The notes beneath the pieces are model-generated. The model saw only the letters and a list, made by a program, of their open reading frames with translations, was not told the origin of the DNA and ran no database searches. A stretch of 64,000 nt of DNA from Bradyrhizobium diazoefficiens (lineage in GTDB: Bacteria; Pseudomonadota; Alphaproteobacteria; Rhizobiales; Xanthobacteraceae): positions 7,437,001-7,501,000 of the forward strand of contig NZ_CP067100.1 in assembly GCF_016616235.1 (NCBI RefSeq). Reading direction: 5' to 3'. This document shows positions 1 through 7,802 of this stretch, in pieces (position 1 is the first letter of the stretch; each line of letters begins with the position of its first letter). Both the position numbers and the translations under genes were made by a program.

Positions 1-464
1 AGCAGCGCGACCATCAGCGCGACGACGATGATGGCGAGGCGATAGGCAGGATAGTGGATGCCGGGCAGGATCGGCACCGGCACGGTGAGCCAGGGCGGCA
101 GCGGCAGCGCCAGGCCGGCCGGGCCCCAGATCAGCCGCACGGCTTCGTTGAAGAACAGGATCAGGCCGAAGGTCGCGAGCACGTGGTCGAGATGATCGCG
201 CCCGTAGAGATGCCGCAGCGCACTCATCTCCAGCACGATGCCAAGCACGAGCGTGGCTCCCAACGCCAGCAGCGCACCGAGCAGGAAGCTGCCGGTCCAC
301 GCCGCGAAGGTCGCGGCGAAATAGGCGCCCATCATGTAGAGCGAGCCGTGCGCGAGGTTGACGAGATCCATGATCCCGAACACCAGCGTCAGGCCTGCGG
401 CCAGCAGGAACAGCAGCAGGCCGAACTGCAATCCGTTCAGGAACTGTTCGACGACGAGCAGCAT
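1..464 (-). CDS. Branched-chain amino acid-type ABC transporter permease (LivH family), 3' part outside the window
   Basis: Reading leftward from the ATG at 464, about 154 codons stay open to the window edge. The N-terminus MLLVVEQFLNGLQFG, the following hydrophobic helices and the motif FGIMDLVNLAHGSLYMMGAY are typical of LivH-type inner-membrane permeases of the HAAT family. The gene is complete at its 5' end and truncated by the window. A weak purine-rich ribosome site (GAAAGAG) lies 6-12 nt upstream. It is probably the first gene of a leftward operon, because no same-strand gene lies close upstream. The substrate cannot be told from a permease alone. Confidence 0.85.
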   Translation of the reverse strand, partial: MLLVVEQFLNGLQFGLLLFLLAAGLTLVFGIMDLVNLAHGSLYMMGAYFAATFAAWTGSFLLGALLALGATLVLGIVLEMSALRHLYGRDHLDHVLATFGLILFFNEAVRLIWGPAGLALPLPPWLTVPVPILPGIHYPAYRLAIIVVALMVAL

Positions 465-606
465 CAGAACTCTTTCAGGCGCACGCGAAATCGCGCCGAT
501 GTTCGAACACGGTCGCCATCAGTGAAAGAGCCCCCCTGCCTCTACAAGGCGGAAAAATGGGTAATGGCAGTATCGTTCCGAGGCAAGAGCGATTCGACAC
601 CAAACA

Positions 607-630
607 TGCACTTTGTTGCATGCGGGTGCA
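607..630. promoter_or_regulatory. Three TGCA half-sites at exact 10-nt spacing upstream of the livH-like gene
   Basis: TGCA occurs at 607-610, 617-620 and 627-630, so the sites fall on one face of the helix. They lie about 145 bp upstream of the livH start in the only long non-coding stretch there (465-758). This is a pattern observation; the regulator is unknown. Confidence 0.3.
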
Positions 631-698
631 TGCGGTCGCGAACTGCCCTGCAAGAAGGTTGCCGGGCGGTATGAGGCAACCTGCCGCACCCAAACGAT

Positions 699-729
699 CG
701 CCCTCTCCTCGGTAACCGAGGAGAGGGCG
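699..729 (-). terminator. Near-perfect 15-bp hairpin downstream of the bjaRI unit
   Basis: Arms 699-713 and 715-729 (CGCCCTCTCCTCGGT and its complement) are perfectly complementary around one base. It begins 30 nt after the leftward stop codon at 759 and could end the quorum-sensing transcript. No clear U-run follows, so it may instead be a short member of the palindromic repeat families common in this window. Confidence 0.45.
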
Positions 730-758
730 CGAACGTCGTTGCAATGGAGAGGATGCGT

Positions 759-977
759 CTAGTGCGACGTCATCTGCTGGGGAAGATCATCGGCGTCGGC
801 GAGCACGCTGTTGGCTGTCGAGGCCTCCAGCGCCGCCATCCGGAACAGATAAGCCAGCGTCGCCAATCCGGAGTCCTCCGCCATCTGCGCCAGTTCGAGC
901 GCCATGTCGGACATGTAGCCGAGATTCTCGTCGTTGGTCTGCGCCATGATCTGGCTGTCCCGCATCATGTTCGACAT
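759..977 (-). CDS. Small acidic protein coupled to the AHL synthase gene, function unknown
   Basis: This is a 72-residue protein starting MSNMMRDSQIMAQTNDENLG and ending DDLPQQMTSH. It is acidic, methionine-rich, lacks a signal peptide and looks all-helical (MALELAQMAEDSGLATLAYLFRM). The ATG at 977 follows the stop codon of the AHL synthase by one base, so the two are very likely translationally coupled. A longer upstream reading would overlap bjaI and has no support. I do not recognise the family. The position suggests a quorum-regulated or quorum-modulating accessory protein; that is inference. Confidence 0.65.
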   Translation of the reverse strand: MSNMMRDSQIMAQTNDENLGYMSDMALELAQMAEDSGLATLAYLFRMAALEASTANSVLADADDLPQQMTSH

Positions 978-978
978 C

Positions 979-1638
979 TCAGGCGCTCTTTCGTTGCGCG
1001 GCAGCGAGGCCGCAGAGGTTGGCACGGGCGACGGCGTCCAGGCGCGGGCCGTCCTGTTGCACGACAGAAGCCATGCCGATGCGATCATGCAGCGCATCGA
1101 CGGTCTGCCGACGAATGTCGATGGTGGCAGCCATGGTCCAAGCGTTCTCCACCAGGGCCGGCAGGCCAAGCGGGGTCACGACGAAGCCGGCCTCGTGGAA
1201 CCGCGGCAGCCACCAGGTTTCCATGATCGCGCTGACCTGCGCGATGCCCTGGCCGAGGCAGAACTCCTGCACCGCCGCCATCAATTGCAGATTGAGCGCG
1301 CCGTCGCGGCGATCGCGGACGACGAAATAGCGCGACCATTCCCAGACCAGCGGATCCGCGGGGCAGCCGCGAACCGACGCCAGGTGCGGGAAAACCTCGC
1401 TCATCATCGAAGGCTTGGTGGTGGGATAAAGCCGGTGACCGCCGACGACGCGCCGGCCCTCCAGCGCGAGCAGGTAGACGGTATCCTCGTCATCATAGGA
1501 GTCGATCTCGCGGCCATCCGGCCGGCGCAGCGTCTCCCAGTGCCGCTCCTCGACGAAGATGTCGTGGCGCAGCCGGAAGTGCTGCTCGAGTACGTCTTCG
1601 TAAAGGTGGCGATTGACCGAGGAAATTGCGTGGATCAT
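979..1638 (-). CDS. bjaI: Acyl-homoserine-lactone synthase, BjaI-like
   Basis: LuxI-family enzyme that makes an acyl-homoserine lactone from S-adenosylmethionine and an acyl donor. The 219 residues carry the family's invariant positions: R24, F28 and W34 in RLRHDIFVEERHW, E44/D46, R69, and E100/R103 in EWSRYFV. BjaI of Bradyrhizobium is known to use isovaleryl-CoA and the related BraI uses cinnamoyl-CoA; sequence alone does not tell me which applies here. I chose the ATG at 1638 (MIHAISSVNR) over one at 1650 because the latter lies inside a palindrome and adds only MGVF. It follows bjaR on the same strand and is followed one base later by a small gene. Confidence 0.85.
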   Translation of the reverse strand: MIHAISSVNRHLYEDVLEQHFRLRHDIFVEERHWETLRRPDGREIDSYDDEDTVYLLALEGRRVVGGHRLYPTTKPSMMSEVFPHLASVRGCPADPLVWEWSRYFVVRDRRDGALNLQLMAAVQEFCLGQGIAQVSAIMETWWLPRFHEAGFVVTPLGLPALVENAWTMAATIDIRRQTVDALHDRIGMASVVQQDGPRLDAVARANLCGLAAAQRKSA

Positions 1639-1643
1639 GAAAA

Positions 1644-1666
1644 CCCCCATTGAGCCTCAATGGGGG
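1644..1666. repeat. 23-bp palindrome covering the bjaI ribosome-binding region
   Basis: Arms CCCCCATTGAG (1644-1654) and CTCAATGGGGG (1656-1666) are perfectly complementary around one base. On the bjaI strand the G-run that would serve as ribosome site is inside one arm, 6-10 nt before the ATG at 1638. It could be an operator or an RNA hairpin that masks translation initiation. Confidence 0.6.
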
Positions 1667-1696
1667 GCAGAATCTGCGAAAAGAGGCGGGTTCGAT

Positions 1697-1714
1697 ATTG
1701 GGAAATTTCCCAGT
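1697..1714 (-). promoter_or_regulatory. Candidate lux box upstream of bjaI
   Basis: On the bjaI strand the site reads ACTGGGAAATTTCCCAAT, an 18-bp dyad that fits the lux-box pattern CTG-N10-CAG except for the last base. Its core TGGGAAATTTCCCA is a perfect 14-bp palindrome. It lies between the bjaR stop and the bjaI start, centred about 67 bp before the ATG at 1638, a workable position for BjaR activation. Confidence 0.55.
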
Positions 1715-1721
1715 GCGCCGC

Positions 1722-2450
1722 CTAGGGATTGATGATCTTGTGGCGAATTGCCAGCGCGACCGCATGCGTGCGGTTGACGGCGCCGAGCTTGCGCGCAGCG
1801 GTTGCAAGATGCTCTTCGGCGGTGCGCTGCGTGATATGCAGGATCTCGCCGATCTCCCAGGCCGACTTGCCCTGCGAGGCCCAGGCGATCACCTCGCGCT
1901 CGCGCGGAGTGAGACGCGTCGACTGATAGGACGGCGGCTGGAGCAGGCGGCGGATGTGGTCGAAGCCATACATCGCCATCAGGTGCAGCGCCGGCTTGCT
2001 GCGGGCGTTGAGGTCGAGATGGACGCCGCCGAGCGACACCGCGGCCTCGTAGCCGGTGAGCCCGTGGATCGGCACGATGAATCCGCGCGACATGCGAAAA
2101 TCGGCGGCGCGGTTCATCACCTCGGCCGCATTCGGCTCGAGATCGGCATCATAGGGCGCTTCCGACCATTCGAACGGATTGACCGATTGCCGGCACAATC
2201 GCACCACCGGATCGAAGCGATCGTAATTCTTGTCGGTGTAGAGGCTGAACCATCCAGCCGGCCAGCGCTTGGCGAGCACCATCTGGGCGAAGCGCTGATC
2301 GGGATTCGGCAAGCCGGTCACGATGATGGTTTCGAAGCCGAAGCGACCGAACGCCCCCTCGAGCGCATTCATGGCGTCCGGAACCCTGGCATAGGCTCCC
2401 AGCCCCTCGATGAAGTCGAGCGCTTCCCGGCCATAATCGACGGCGGACAT
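1722..2450 (-). CDS. bjaR: LuxR-family quorum-sensing regulator, BjaR-like
   Basis: A 242-residue AHL-responsive transcription factor. Residues about 20-170 form the autoinducer-binding domain (WFSLYTDKNYDRFDPV, NPFEWSEAPY), and residues about 175-240 the LuxR helix-turn-helix (LTPREREVIAWASQGKSAWE, then EILHITQRTAEEHL). I chose the ATG at 2450 (MSAVDYGREALDF), which gives the family's normal length. It lies upstream of bjaI on the same strand with 83 bp between them, where a candidate lux box sits; an autoinduction loop is likely. The symbol depends on the close resemblance of the pair to Bradyrhizobium BjaRI; BraR is the alternative name. Confidence 0.8.
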   Translation of the reverse strand: MSAVDYGREALDFIEGLGAYARVPDAMNALEGAFGRFGFETIIVTGLPNPDQRFAQMVLAKRWPAGWFSLYTDKNYDRFDPVVRLCRQSVNPFEWSEAPYDADLEPNAAEVMNRAADFRMSRGFIVPIHGLTGYEAAVSLGGVHLDLNARSKPALHLMAMYGFDHIRRLLQPPSYQSTRLTPREREVIAWASQGKSAWEIGEILHITQRTAEEHLATAARKLGAVNRTHAVALAIRHKIINP

Positions 2451-2617
2451 CAGTGCGTTTCCTGACCTTCGCCGTCCGCTATAGCACGTATTTGGGGGCA
2501 CTCTCAATTCGCCGTTCCCGTAGTTTTCCGGCTGCCGTGTGCTCTGAAGATTTAATCTACTTGTGGAAGAAGTGACGTCAAGATACACCTGAAGACGTCC
2601 TAAGCGGGAACACCACG

Positions 2618-2794
2618 ATGGAAGACGAGGACATCGCCCTCAACAGCGTGCTCGGCCTGGAATTGAACCGCGTGTTTTTTGCCGTTCGCGATACGGCGAA
2701 CAAGCAGAAGATCATCGAGTTCGCGCGCGAGGTGCTGCAAGGCGAGCGCGCGGAACGGCCCGGCAGCGTATCGCCGGAGGGACCGGCGAGTTGA
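2618..2794 (+). CDS. Small conserved-looking hypothetical protein, 58 aa
   Basis: Starts MEDEDIALNSVLGLELNRVF and ends VSPEGPAS. The charged helical core (FFAVRDTANKQKIIEFAREVLQ) and the GGGA 10 nt before the ATG support it as a real gene. It is divergent from bjaR, sharing the 167-bp gap 2451-2617 as promoter region, so it may share regulation. It has no signal peptide or membrane segment. I do not recognise the family. Confidence 0.55.
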   Translation: MEDEDIALNSVLGLELNRVFFAVRDTANKQKIIEFAREVLQGERAERPGSVSPEGPAS

Positions 2795-2940
2795 AGCGCA
2801 GGTGCAACAAACGCGACGCCGATCAAGCAGATCGCGGCGCCGTCGCCCTTCCATTTGACCGCGCAGATTTTAGTCGAAACACGCTGACCGCGAAGTTACG
2901 CCGCAGTTCGTTGCCTGTGAGCGCGCTGCGCTCTGCACCC

Positions 2941-4414
2941 TCCCCCTCCAGGCTAAGGCGTGCACACTTCTCGGAGCCTCCAACCGAGAGCCATCTGCTC
3001 GAAGCGGTGCCAACCTCTTCGCATGGTGATGGGGCCGGGCGGCCGCTCGGAGGCGTAGCCGGTCCATCCTCCGAGCCGAGCAATGATCCATGCAAGCCAA
3101 GCGATGGAGTGCTCGGGATGAGGGTTCTTTTGCTTGACGGTTTTGCCTTCGAGCTTGACCTGCAAGGTTTTGAGTATCGGCAGCTGGTCCGCCGGCACTA
3201 CGTCAGTGGCCGGACGGTCGACCGTGCCGTCGCGGGCGAGGACGAGTTGCATGATCTTGATAGCTGCCATCACCGCGATGGCGGCGAGCTTGAACAGCGC
3301 CTCGGCCGCCTCGACCTGGCTGCTCTCGATGTCGAGCCCTTGGCTTTTGCTGGTGCGGAACAGCTGCTCGATGTGCCAGCGCTGACGGTACCAAGCGACA
3401 ATCTGCAGCGCTTGCTCAACCGTCGTCACCGCATGAGTAGTAACAAGGCGCCAGTGGATCGGCTCTTCGACAGAGGGATCGAGTTCCTTCACCTCTACCA
3501 AACGCAACGTCAATTGATGCGCCGCTTTCCGGTCGCTGCAGTTGGCCGGGCGCTTGATGGTCACCTCGCCAAAGCGCAGTGCGATCTTGGCCGTTCGGGC
3601 CGGACGGCCGGGCTGTGCCCGAACCTCCAAATCGAAGCGATGCTGGACCGGCCAGTTCTGGGCAATATCAAACAACCTTCCGCCACCCACCAAGGCGCGA
3701 TCGCGACAGACGCGCGTGAGCAAATGGGTCCGAGCGTCAGGAATCCGGTCAAATTCTTCGTAAATGTCGCTCTCACGGTCGCCAATCACCGTGATCATCG
3801 CCGCCGCAGCAAGCGCACTCTTGGCGCCCGCAGCGCCCTTGATCCAACGATAGGACTCCTTCTCTTCGATCGGCTGGTTTCGGTAATCAGGCGATGCAGG
3901 CCCCCGGCGCGTCCAAATCTGCATCCCAGCGAGCCCGAGCAAGGCTCCGCTCCCGGCGTCAACTGCCAATACCGGATGCACAAACAAGCCCGGGTCAATC
4001 CCGTTACCGGAAGGGCCAAGGCCCCGGACCCGGCCGGCATGCCTCGCATAGTTCAGTTCCGTCGTGTCCTGGATCGCAAGCGCATGCAGCCCTGCAACCC
4101 GCTCCGACAGCACCTCTGCGCCATGCCCGGCGATCTCATCCACTGTCACGCTCGGATTGTTCAGCCAGCGGCTGAACCCCACCCATTCGGCACGGCCATC
4201 GGCGGCTGCGCGCAGGTTCATCGTGACGCGTTCGACGGCGCGCTGCAACAACAGCGCCCCCTTTTGGCCAGTCGAACGTCACCAAAACGGCCGACTGACC
4301 AATCCATTCCTGCCTTCAATGCGGTTATCCTTCTTGCAAACCGCACCGCAAGGAATCAGACTCGATTCCCTCAAGGCAAGAAAAATCGTGTGCACGCCTT
4401 AGCCTGGAGGGGGA
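2941..4414 (-). mobile_element. IS4-family insertion sequence, copy A
   Basis: About 1.47 kb bounded by 27-bp terminal inverted repeats at 2941-2967 and 4388-4414 (outer bases TCCCCCTCCAGGCTAAGG). It is identical to copy B at 16235-17708, so transposition or recombination is recent. The outermost part of each repeat continues into flanking palindromic-repeat sequence (ACCC before, AGGT after), so the true element may start nearer CTAAGG with the element lying at the centre of a palindrome. No target-site duplication is visible at the ends defined here. Confidence 0.85.
2953..4307 (-). CDS. IS4-family transposase (copy A), apparently needing a -1 frameshift
   Basis: DDE transposase. The main frame (2953-4251, up to 432 residues) has the first Asp in QDTTELNY, the second in VIGDRESD, and the family signature Y-2-R-3-E-6-K in YRQRWHIEQLFRTSK. 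The conserved N-terminal motif FGDVRLAKRG is in a different frame, starting at the ATG at 4307, which has a good ribosome site (GAAGGCAGGA). The frames join only by a -1 shift at the AAAAGGGGG run (4265-4257). This may be programmed frameshifting as in many insertion sequences, or a fixed mutation bypassed by a TTG start at 4251. Copy B is identical. Confidence 0.8.
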
Positions 4415-4560
4415 AGGTGCAGCGCATGGAGCAAAGCGGAATGCGATGCGGGGTGGGGTGATCTCTCCACACGGGCACCATTCGCGTGGAGAGATCACCC
4501 CACCCCGCTCGCGCTGCGCGCGATCGACCCTCCCCCTCCCAAGGGAAGGTGAAGCACCCT
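4415..4560. repeat. Palindromic intergenic repeat with long inverted arms
   Basis: A strong stem pairs 4446-4480 (GGGGTGGGGTGATCTCTCCA) with 4488-4510 (TGGAGAGATCACCCCACCCC); a second smaller palindrome (CCTCCCCCTCCC...GGGAAGG) follows near 4515-4550. A close relative lies at 17709-17860. The IS element sits in the adjacent small palindrome in both places. Confidence 0.75.
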
Positions 4561-4648
4561 TGCTCTGATCGTAGCGACTTGTCGCTGGCTGACACCGCAG
4601 CTCTCGTGAGATGATCGCTGTCGCGATGATCAAACGGATGCCAGGACA

Positions 4649-5587
4649 ATGATGACGCTGCGCCAGGTGGAAGTGATCCGCGCCGTGATGGTGACGGGCA
4701 CCATTGGCGGTGCAGCAAAACTGCTCAATGTCTCGGCGCCTGGGATCAGCCGCCTCGTCAAATACACCGAGCGCTCGCTCGGCATCCGCTTCTTCCAGCG
4801 CCAGAACGGCCGCTATTTCCCGACGCCGGAAGCCGAGAATATTTTCGAGCAGATCAACGGCGTCTACAAGAAGGTCGACGACCTCTCCGAGATCATTTCC
4901 AAGATCGGCCGCGGCGGATTGTCGGAATTGCGCATCGGCTCGGTGCCGAGCATCTCGCAGGTGATGGTGCCGCGCGCGATCGAGCGGGTCCGCCGCCGCT
5001 ATCCCGATCTCGGCATCGACATCAACATCCTCAAGCTCGAGGAAGCGATCGACTACCTCATGCTCGGCCGCGGCGAGTGCGTGGCGATGAGCTACCGTCT
5101 CGAGCATTCCGGGCTCGACTTCATGCCGCTCGCCTCGGGCGAGCTCTACTGCATCGTGCCGCCCGACCACGAACTCGCCGGCCGCAAGCAGGTCTCAGCC
5201 GCCGAAATCACCCGCTACCCGCTGATCGGCATCGATCCCAACGATCCCTACGGCCGGATCATGGCCGAGATCTTCGCGCGCAACCGGCTCGACTACAACA
5301 TCACCATCCGCGCGCGCTTCGGCACCACCGTCTGCGCGCTGGTGAAGGCCGGGCTCGGCATCGCCATCATCGACCAGTTCACGGTGGCCCATGGCGGCTA
5401 TCCCGGAATCGAGCTGTTGAAGATCACCGAGCCGACGCGCTTCGACACCTACATCGCGGTCAAGCGCGGCACGCCGCTCTCGCTGCATGCCGAACATTTC
5501 ATCGAGTCCCTGCGTGCCGAGATGCGCGCGGTCGAACCGGCCCGCGGCAACGGCAGGACCGCCCCGGCGCGCGGACGGAGGAAATAA
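4649..5587 (+). CDS. LysR-family transcriptional regulator
   Basis: 312 residues. The N-terminal winged helix (LRQVEVIRAVMVTGTIGGAA, then LLNVSAPGISRLVKYTE) is followed by a periplasmic-binding-protein-like effector domain (about 93-300). It stands immediately upstream of the shikimate-dehydrogenase-like gene on the same strand and probably controls the import and dehydratase genes that follow; such regulators usually respond to a pathway intermediate. A small dyad (ATCGC-TGTC-GCGAT, 4614-4627) lies 22 bp before the start and may be an autoregulatory site. A second ATG at 4652 is an equally possible start. Confidence 0.9.
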   Translation: MMTLRQVEVIRAVMVTGTIGGAAKLLNVSAPGISRLVKYTERSLGIRFFQRQNGRYFPTPEAENIFEQINGVYKKVDDLSEIISKIGRGGLSELRIGSVPSISQVMVPRAIERVRRRYPDLGIDINILKLEEAIDYLMLGRGECVAMSYRLEHSGLDFMPLASGELYCIVPPDHELAGRKQVSAAEITRYPLIGIDPNDPYGRIMAEIFARNRLDYNITIRARFGTTVCALVKAGLGIAIIDQFTVAHGGYPGIELLKITEPTRFDTYIAVKRGTPLSLHAEHFIESLRAEMRAVEPARGNGRTAPARGRRK

Positions 5588-5588
5588 C

Positions 5589-5629
5589 ATTGTGTTAGGT
5601 TTGCCGGATAAATGGGTAATTGTGTTAGG
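5589..5629 (+). promoter_or_regulatory. Two 11-bp direct repeats 30 bp apart before the shikimate-type operon
   Basis: ATTGTGTTAGG occurs at 5589-5599 and 5619-5629, exactly 30 bp (close to three helical turns) apart. The sites lie between the lysR stop and the dehydrogenase start at 5732. The arrangement suggests binding sites for an activator, possibly the adjacent LysR protein, but the half-sites are not a textbook T-N11-A motif. Confidence 0.4.
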
Positions 5630-5731
5630 CAGGGGAAAGGCTATCGTCGCACCTGGAAGCCCCCTTGGAATTGCACGCATTTCGCGGCTAATGGCCGGAA
5701 ATCACCGCTCACCATCAGGCGATCGTCGATC

Positions 5732-6610
5732 ATGTCAAAGCGCGGACCTGCCGCATCCCAGAAACTCCTGACCGGGCTGATCGGCGCGCCGATTGCGCAT
5801 TCCGCCTCCCCCGCCATGCATGAGCGCGCCGCCGAGGCGCTTGGCCTGCGCGGCCATTACCAGCTCATCGAGGTCGCCGGCGCCGATGCGGCCGGGCTCC
5901 GCATGATGCTCGAGGGCGTGCGGCGGCTCGGCTTTGCCGGCGTCAACGTCACCTATCCCTACAAGGAAGCGGTGGTGCCGCTGCTCGACGCGCTGGCGCC
6001 GGGCGCCGCTGCCATGGGCGCGGTCAACACTGTCGTGGTCAGAGACGGCCGGCTCACCGGCCATAACACCGACACGACCGGCTTTGCGCGCGCGGTGGCG
6101 CCGCTGCTGGCGCCGTCCGGCAATGCAATCGCTGTGATCGGCGCCGGCGGCGTCGGCAAGGCGATCGCGTTTGCGCTGGCGAGCCGCGACGTCACCGACA
6201 TCCGCATTTTCGACAGCGAGCCGGCACGCGCCGCGACGCTGGCCGCCCTCCTTGCCCCGCGCGGCGGCGCCCGTGTCGCTTCAAGCGTCGAGGATGCGCT
6301 GCATGGCGCGACCGGTCTCGTCAACGGCACACCGGTCGGCATGCTGCCGAACCGCGGCATGCCGGTTCCGGCCGCGCTGCTGCATGACAAATTGTGGGTG
6401 GCGGATGCCGTCTATTCGCCGCTGATCACGCCGCTGCTTGCGGCGGCACAAGAGCGCGGCGCGAAGATCATGACTGGGCGCGAGCTTGCGATCTACCAGG
6501 CCGCCGATGCCTTCGAATTGTTCACCGGCCTTGCCCCGTCGACCGAGATCATGGGAGAGGCTTTCGACGAGGTGATGGCGGCGCGACGCCCGGCCTATTA
6601 CGCAGCGTAA
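5732..6610 (+). CDS. Shikimate/quinate dehydrogenase-like oxidoreductase, probably catabolic
   Basis: 292 residues of the AroE/YdiB family, which interconverts shikimate (or quinate) and 3-dehydroshikimate (or 3-dehydroquinate). Visible: substrate serines in HSASP (24-26), catalytic Lys78 in NVTYPYKEA, Asp114 in NTDTTGF, and the dinucleotide loop GAGGVGKA (137-144). After the second strand it has an acidic residue (IFDSEPARA, Asp161) instead of the basic NRT patch of NADP-dependent AroE, which suggests NAD use and hence oxidation of shikimate. The downstream Liv-type transporter and dehydroshikimate dehydratase support this. Start chosen at MSKRG; upstream codons lack family similarity. Confidence 0.8.
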   Translation: MSKRGPAASQKLLTGLIGAPIAHSASPAMHERAAEALGLRGHYQLIEVAGADAAGLRMMLEGVRRLGFAGVNVTYPYKEAVVPLLDALAPGAAAMGAVNTVVVRDGRLTGHNTDTTGFARAVAPLLAPSGNAIAVIGAGGVGKAIAFALASRDVTDIRIFDSEPARAATLAALLAPRGGARVASSVEDALHGATGLVNGTPVGMLPNRGMPVPAALLHDKLWVADAVYSPLITPLLAAAQERGAKIMTGRELAIYQAADAFELFTGLAPSTEIMGEAFDEVMAARRPAYYAA

Positions 6611-6668
6611 CGGAAGCGGCCGGAGACAAGGCCGCGGACAACCATCAACGGACATGGGAGGAGAGACG

Positions 6669-7799
6669 ATGAAATCGACCATTCTGGCAGGCGCGCTGCT
6701 TGCCTTCGCAACTGCAACCGGCGTTCACGGGCAGGCGATCAAGCTCGCCGACGTCGCCGAGCTCTCGGGCGGCGGCGCCACCGTCGGCACCAACTGGAAG
6801 AACGGCATTGACCTCGCGATCGAGGAGATCAACGCCAAGGGCGGCGTGCTCGGGCGCAAGCTCGAAGTCACCCACGCCGACTCGCAGTCCAACCCGGGCG
6901 TTGCGCGCGCGCAGGTGCAGAAGGCGCTTGATGCCGAGCCCTATGTGCTGCTCGGACCTGGCTATTCCGGCTCGGTGAAGGTCACCGCGCCGCTCGCGGC
7001 CGAAGCCGGCATCACCCAGATCATGGGCGGCGAAGCCGCCGAGCTGACGCAGGCCGGCAACAAGTATCTATTCCGCACCTCGTTCGGCCAGCAATCCTCG
7101 ATGCCAAAGGTCGCAAAATACATCCATGACGAGATGAAGGCGAAGACGGTCGCCGTGGTCTGGGTCAACAATGATTTTGGTCGGGGCGGACGCGACGTCG
7201 TGGTCAAGGAGCTCGACCGGCTCGGCTCCAAGGTCGTCGCCGATCTCTCCACCGAGGCGGGCCAGGCCGACTTCGCCGCCGACGTCGGCAAGATCAAGGC
7301 TGCCAATCCCGATGCCGTGTTTGTCTACCTCAACGAGGAAGAGAGCGCGCGCATCCTCAAGGAGCTGAAGCGCCAAGGCGTCACCGCGCCGCTGATGGGC
7401 GAGACCACGCTGATCGGCCAGAAGGTGATCGAGCTCGCCGGCGATGCCGCCAACGGCGCGCGCGGCCATGTCGGCCTCACCACCGACGCGCCGGTCGACC
7501 TGATCAAGGCATTCCGCGAGAAGTTCTCCAAGAAGTACAATTACGTGCCCGACCATAACGGCCTGAAGGGCTATCTCGCGGTCTACATGGTGAAAGCCAC
7601 CACCGAGAAGATGGGCAAGGTCGATCCCAAGGCATTCGCCGATACGCTGCACGGCTTGACGATCAAGGCCGCGGACGAGCCCGGCATCCTGATGGACGTC
7701 ACCTTCGACCAGAACGGCGACATCGATCGCCAGAGCTTTCTGGTCGAAGTGGTCGAAGGCAAGCAGGTGGTGAAGCAGGTGCTGCCGAAGGTGAAGTGA
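6669..7799 (+). CDS. ABC transporter solute-binding protein, branched-chain amino acid type
   Basis: 376 residues with a signal peptide (MKSTILAGALLAFATATGVHG). The mature protein is a type I periplasmic binding protein of the LivJ/HAAT family (IKLADVAELSGGGATVGTNW, later PDHNGLKGYLAVYMVKATT). A strong ribosome site (GGGAGGAGAG) precedes the ATG at 6669. It is the first component of a complete Liv-type transporter (permeases, then ATPases) framed by a shikimate-type dehydrogenase and a dehydroshikimate dehydratase. Its ligand may therefore be a hydroaromatic or aromatic acid rather than an amino acid; family members bind both classes. Confidence 0.85.
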   Translation: MKSTILAGALLAFATATGVHGQAIKLADVAELSGGGATVGTNWKNGIDLAIEEINAKGGVLGRKLEVTHADSQSNPGVARAQVQKALDAEPYVLLGPGYSGSVKVTAPLAAEAGITQIMGGEAAELTQAGNKYLFRTSFGQQSSMPKVAKYIHDEMKAKTVAVVWVNNDFGRGGRDVVVKELDRLGSKVVADLSTEAGQADFAADVGKIKAANPDAVFVYLNEEESARILKELKRQGVTAPLMGETTLIGQKVIELAGDAANGARGHVGLTTDAPVDLIKAFREKFSKKYNYVPDHNGLKGYLAVYMVKATTEKMGKVDPKAFADTLHGLTIKAADEPGILMDVTFDQNGDIDRQSFLVEVVEGKQVVKQVLPKVK

Positions 7800-7802
7800 C
7801 TG

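Noticed and set aside
2618..2794. Assigning the small gene divergent from bjaR as a quorum-sensing antiactivator
   Set aside because: Position alone does not justify it; the sequence shows no known antiactivator features.
2941..2967. Direct target-site duplication for IS copies A and B
   Set aside because: Flanking bases are inverted (ACCC / GGGT or AGGT), not direct, and belong to the host palindrome, so no duplication can be claimed.
2791..4461. A 556-codon plus-strand frame, repeated at 15764-17743
   Set aside because: It is antisense to the transposase of the two IS copies, which has the full YREK signature.
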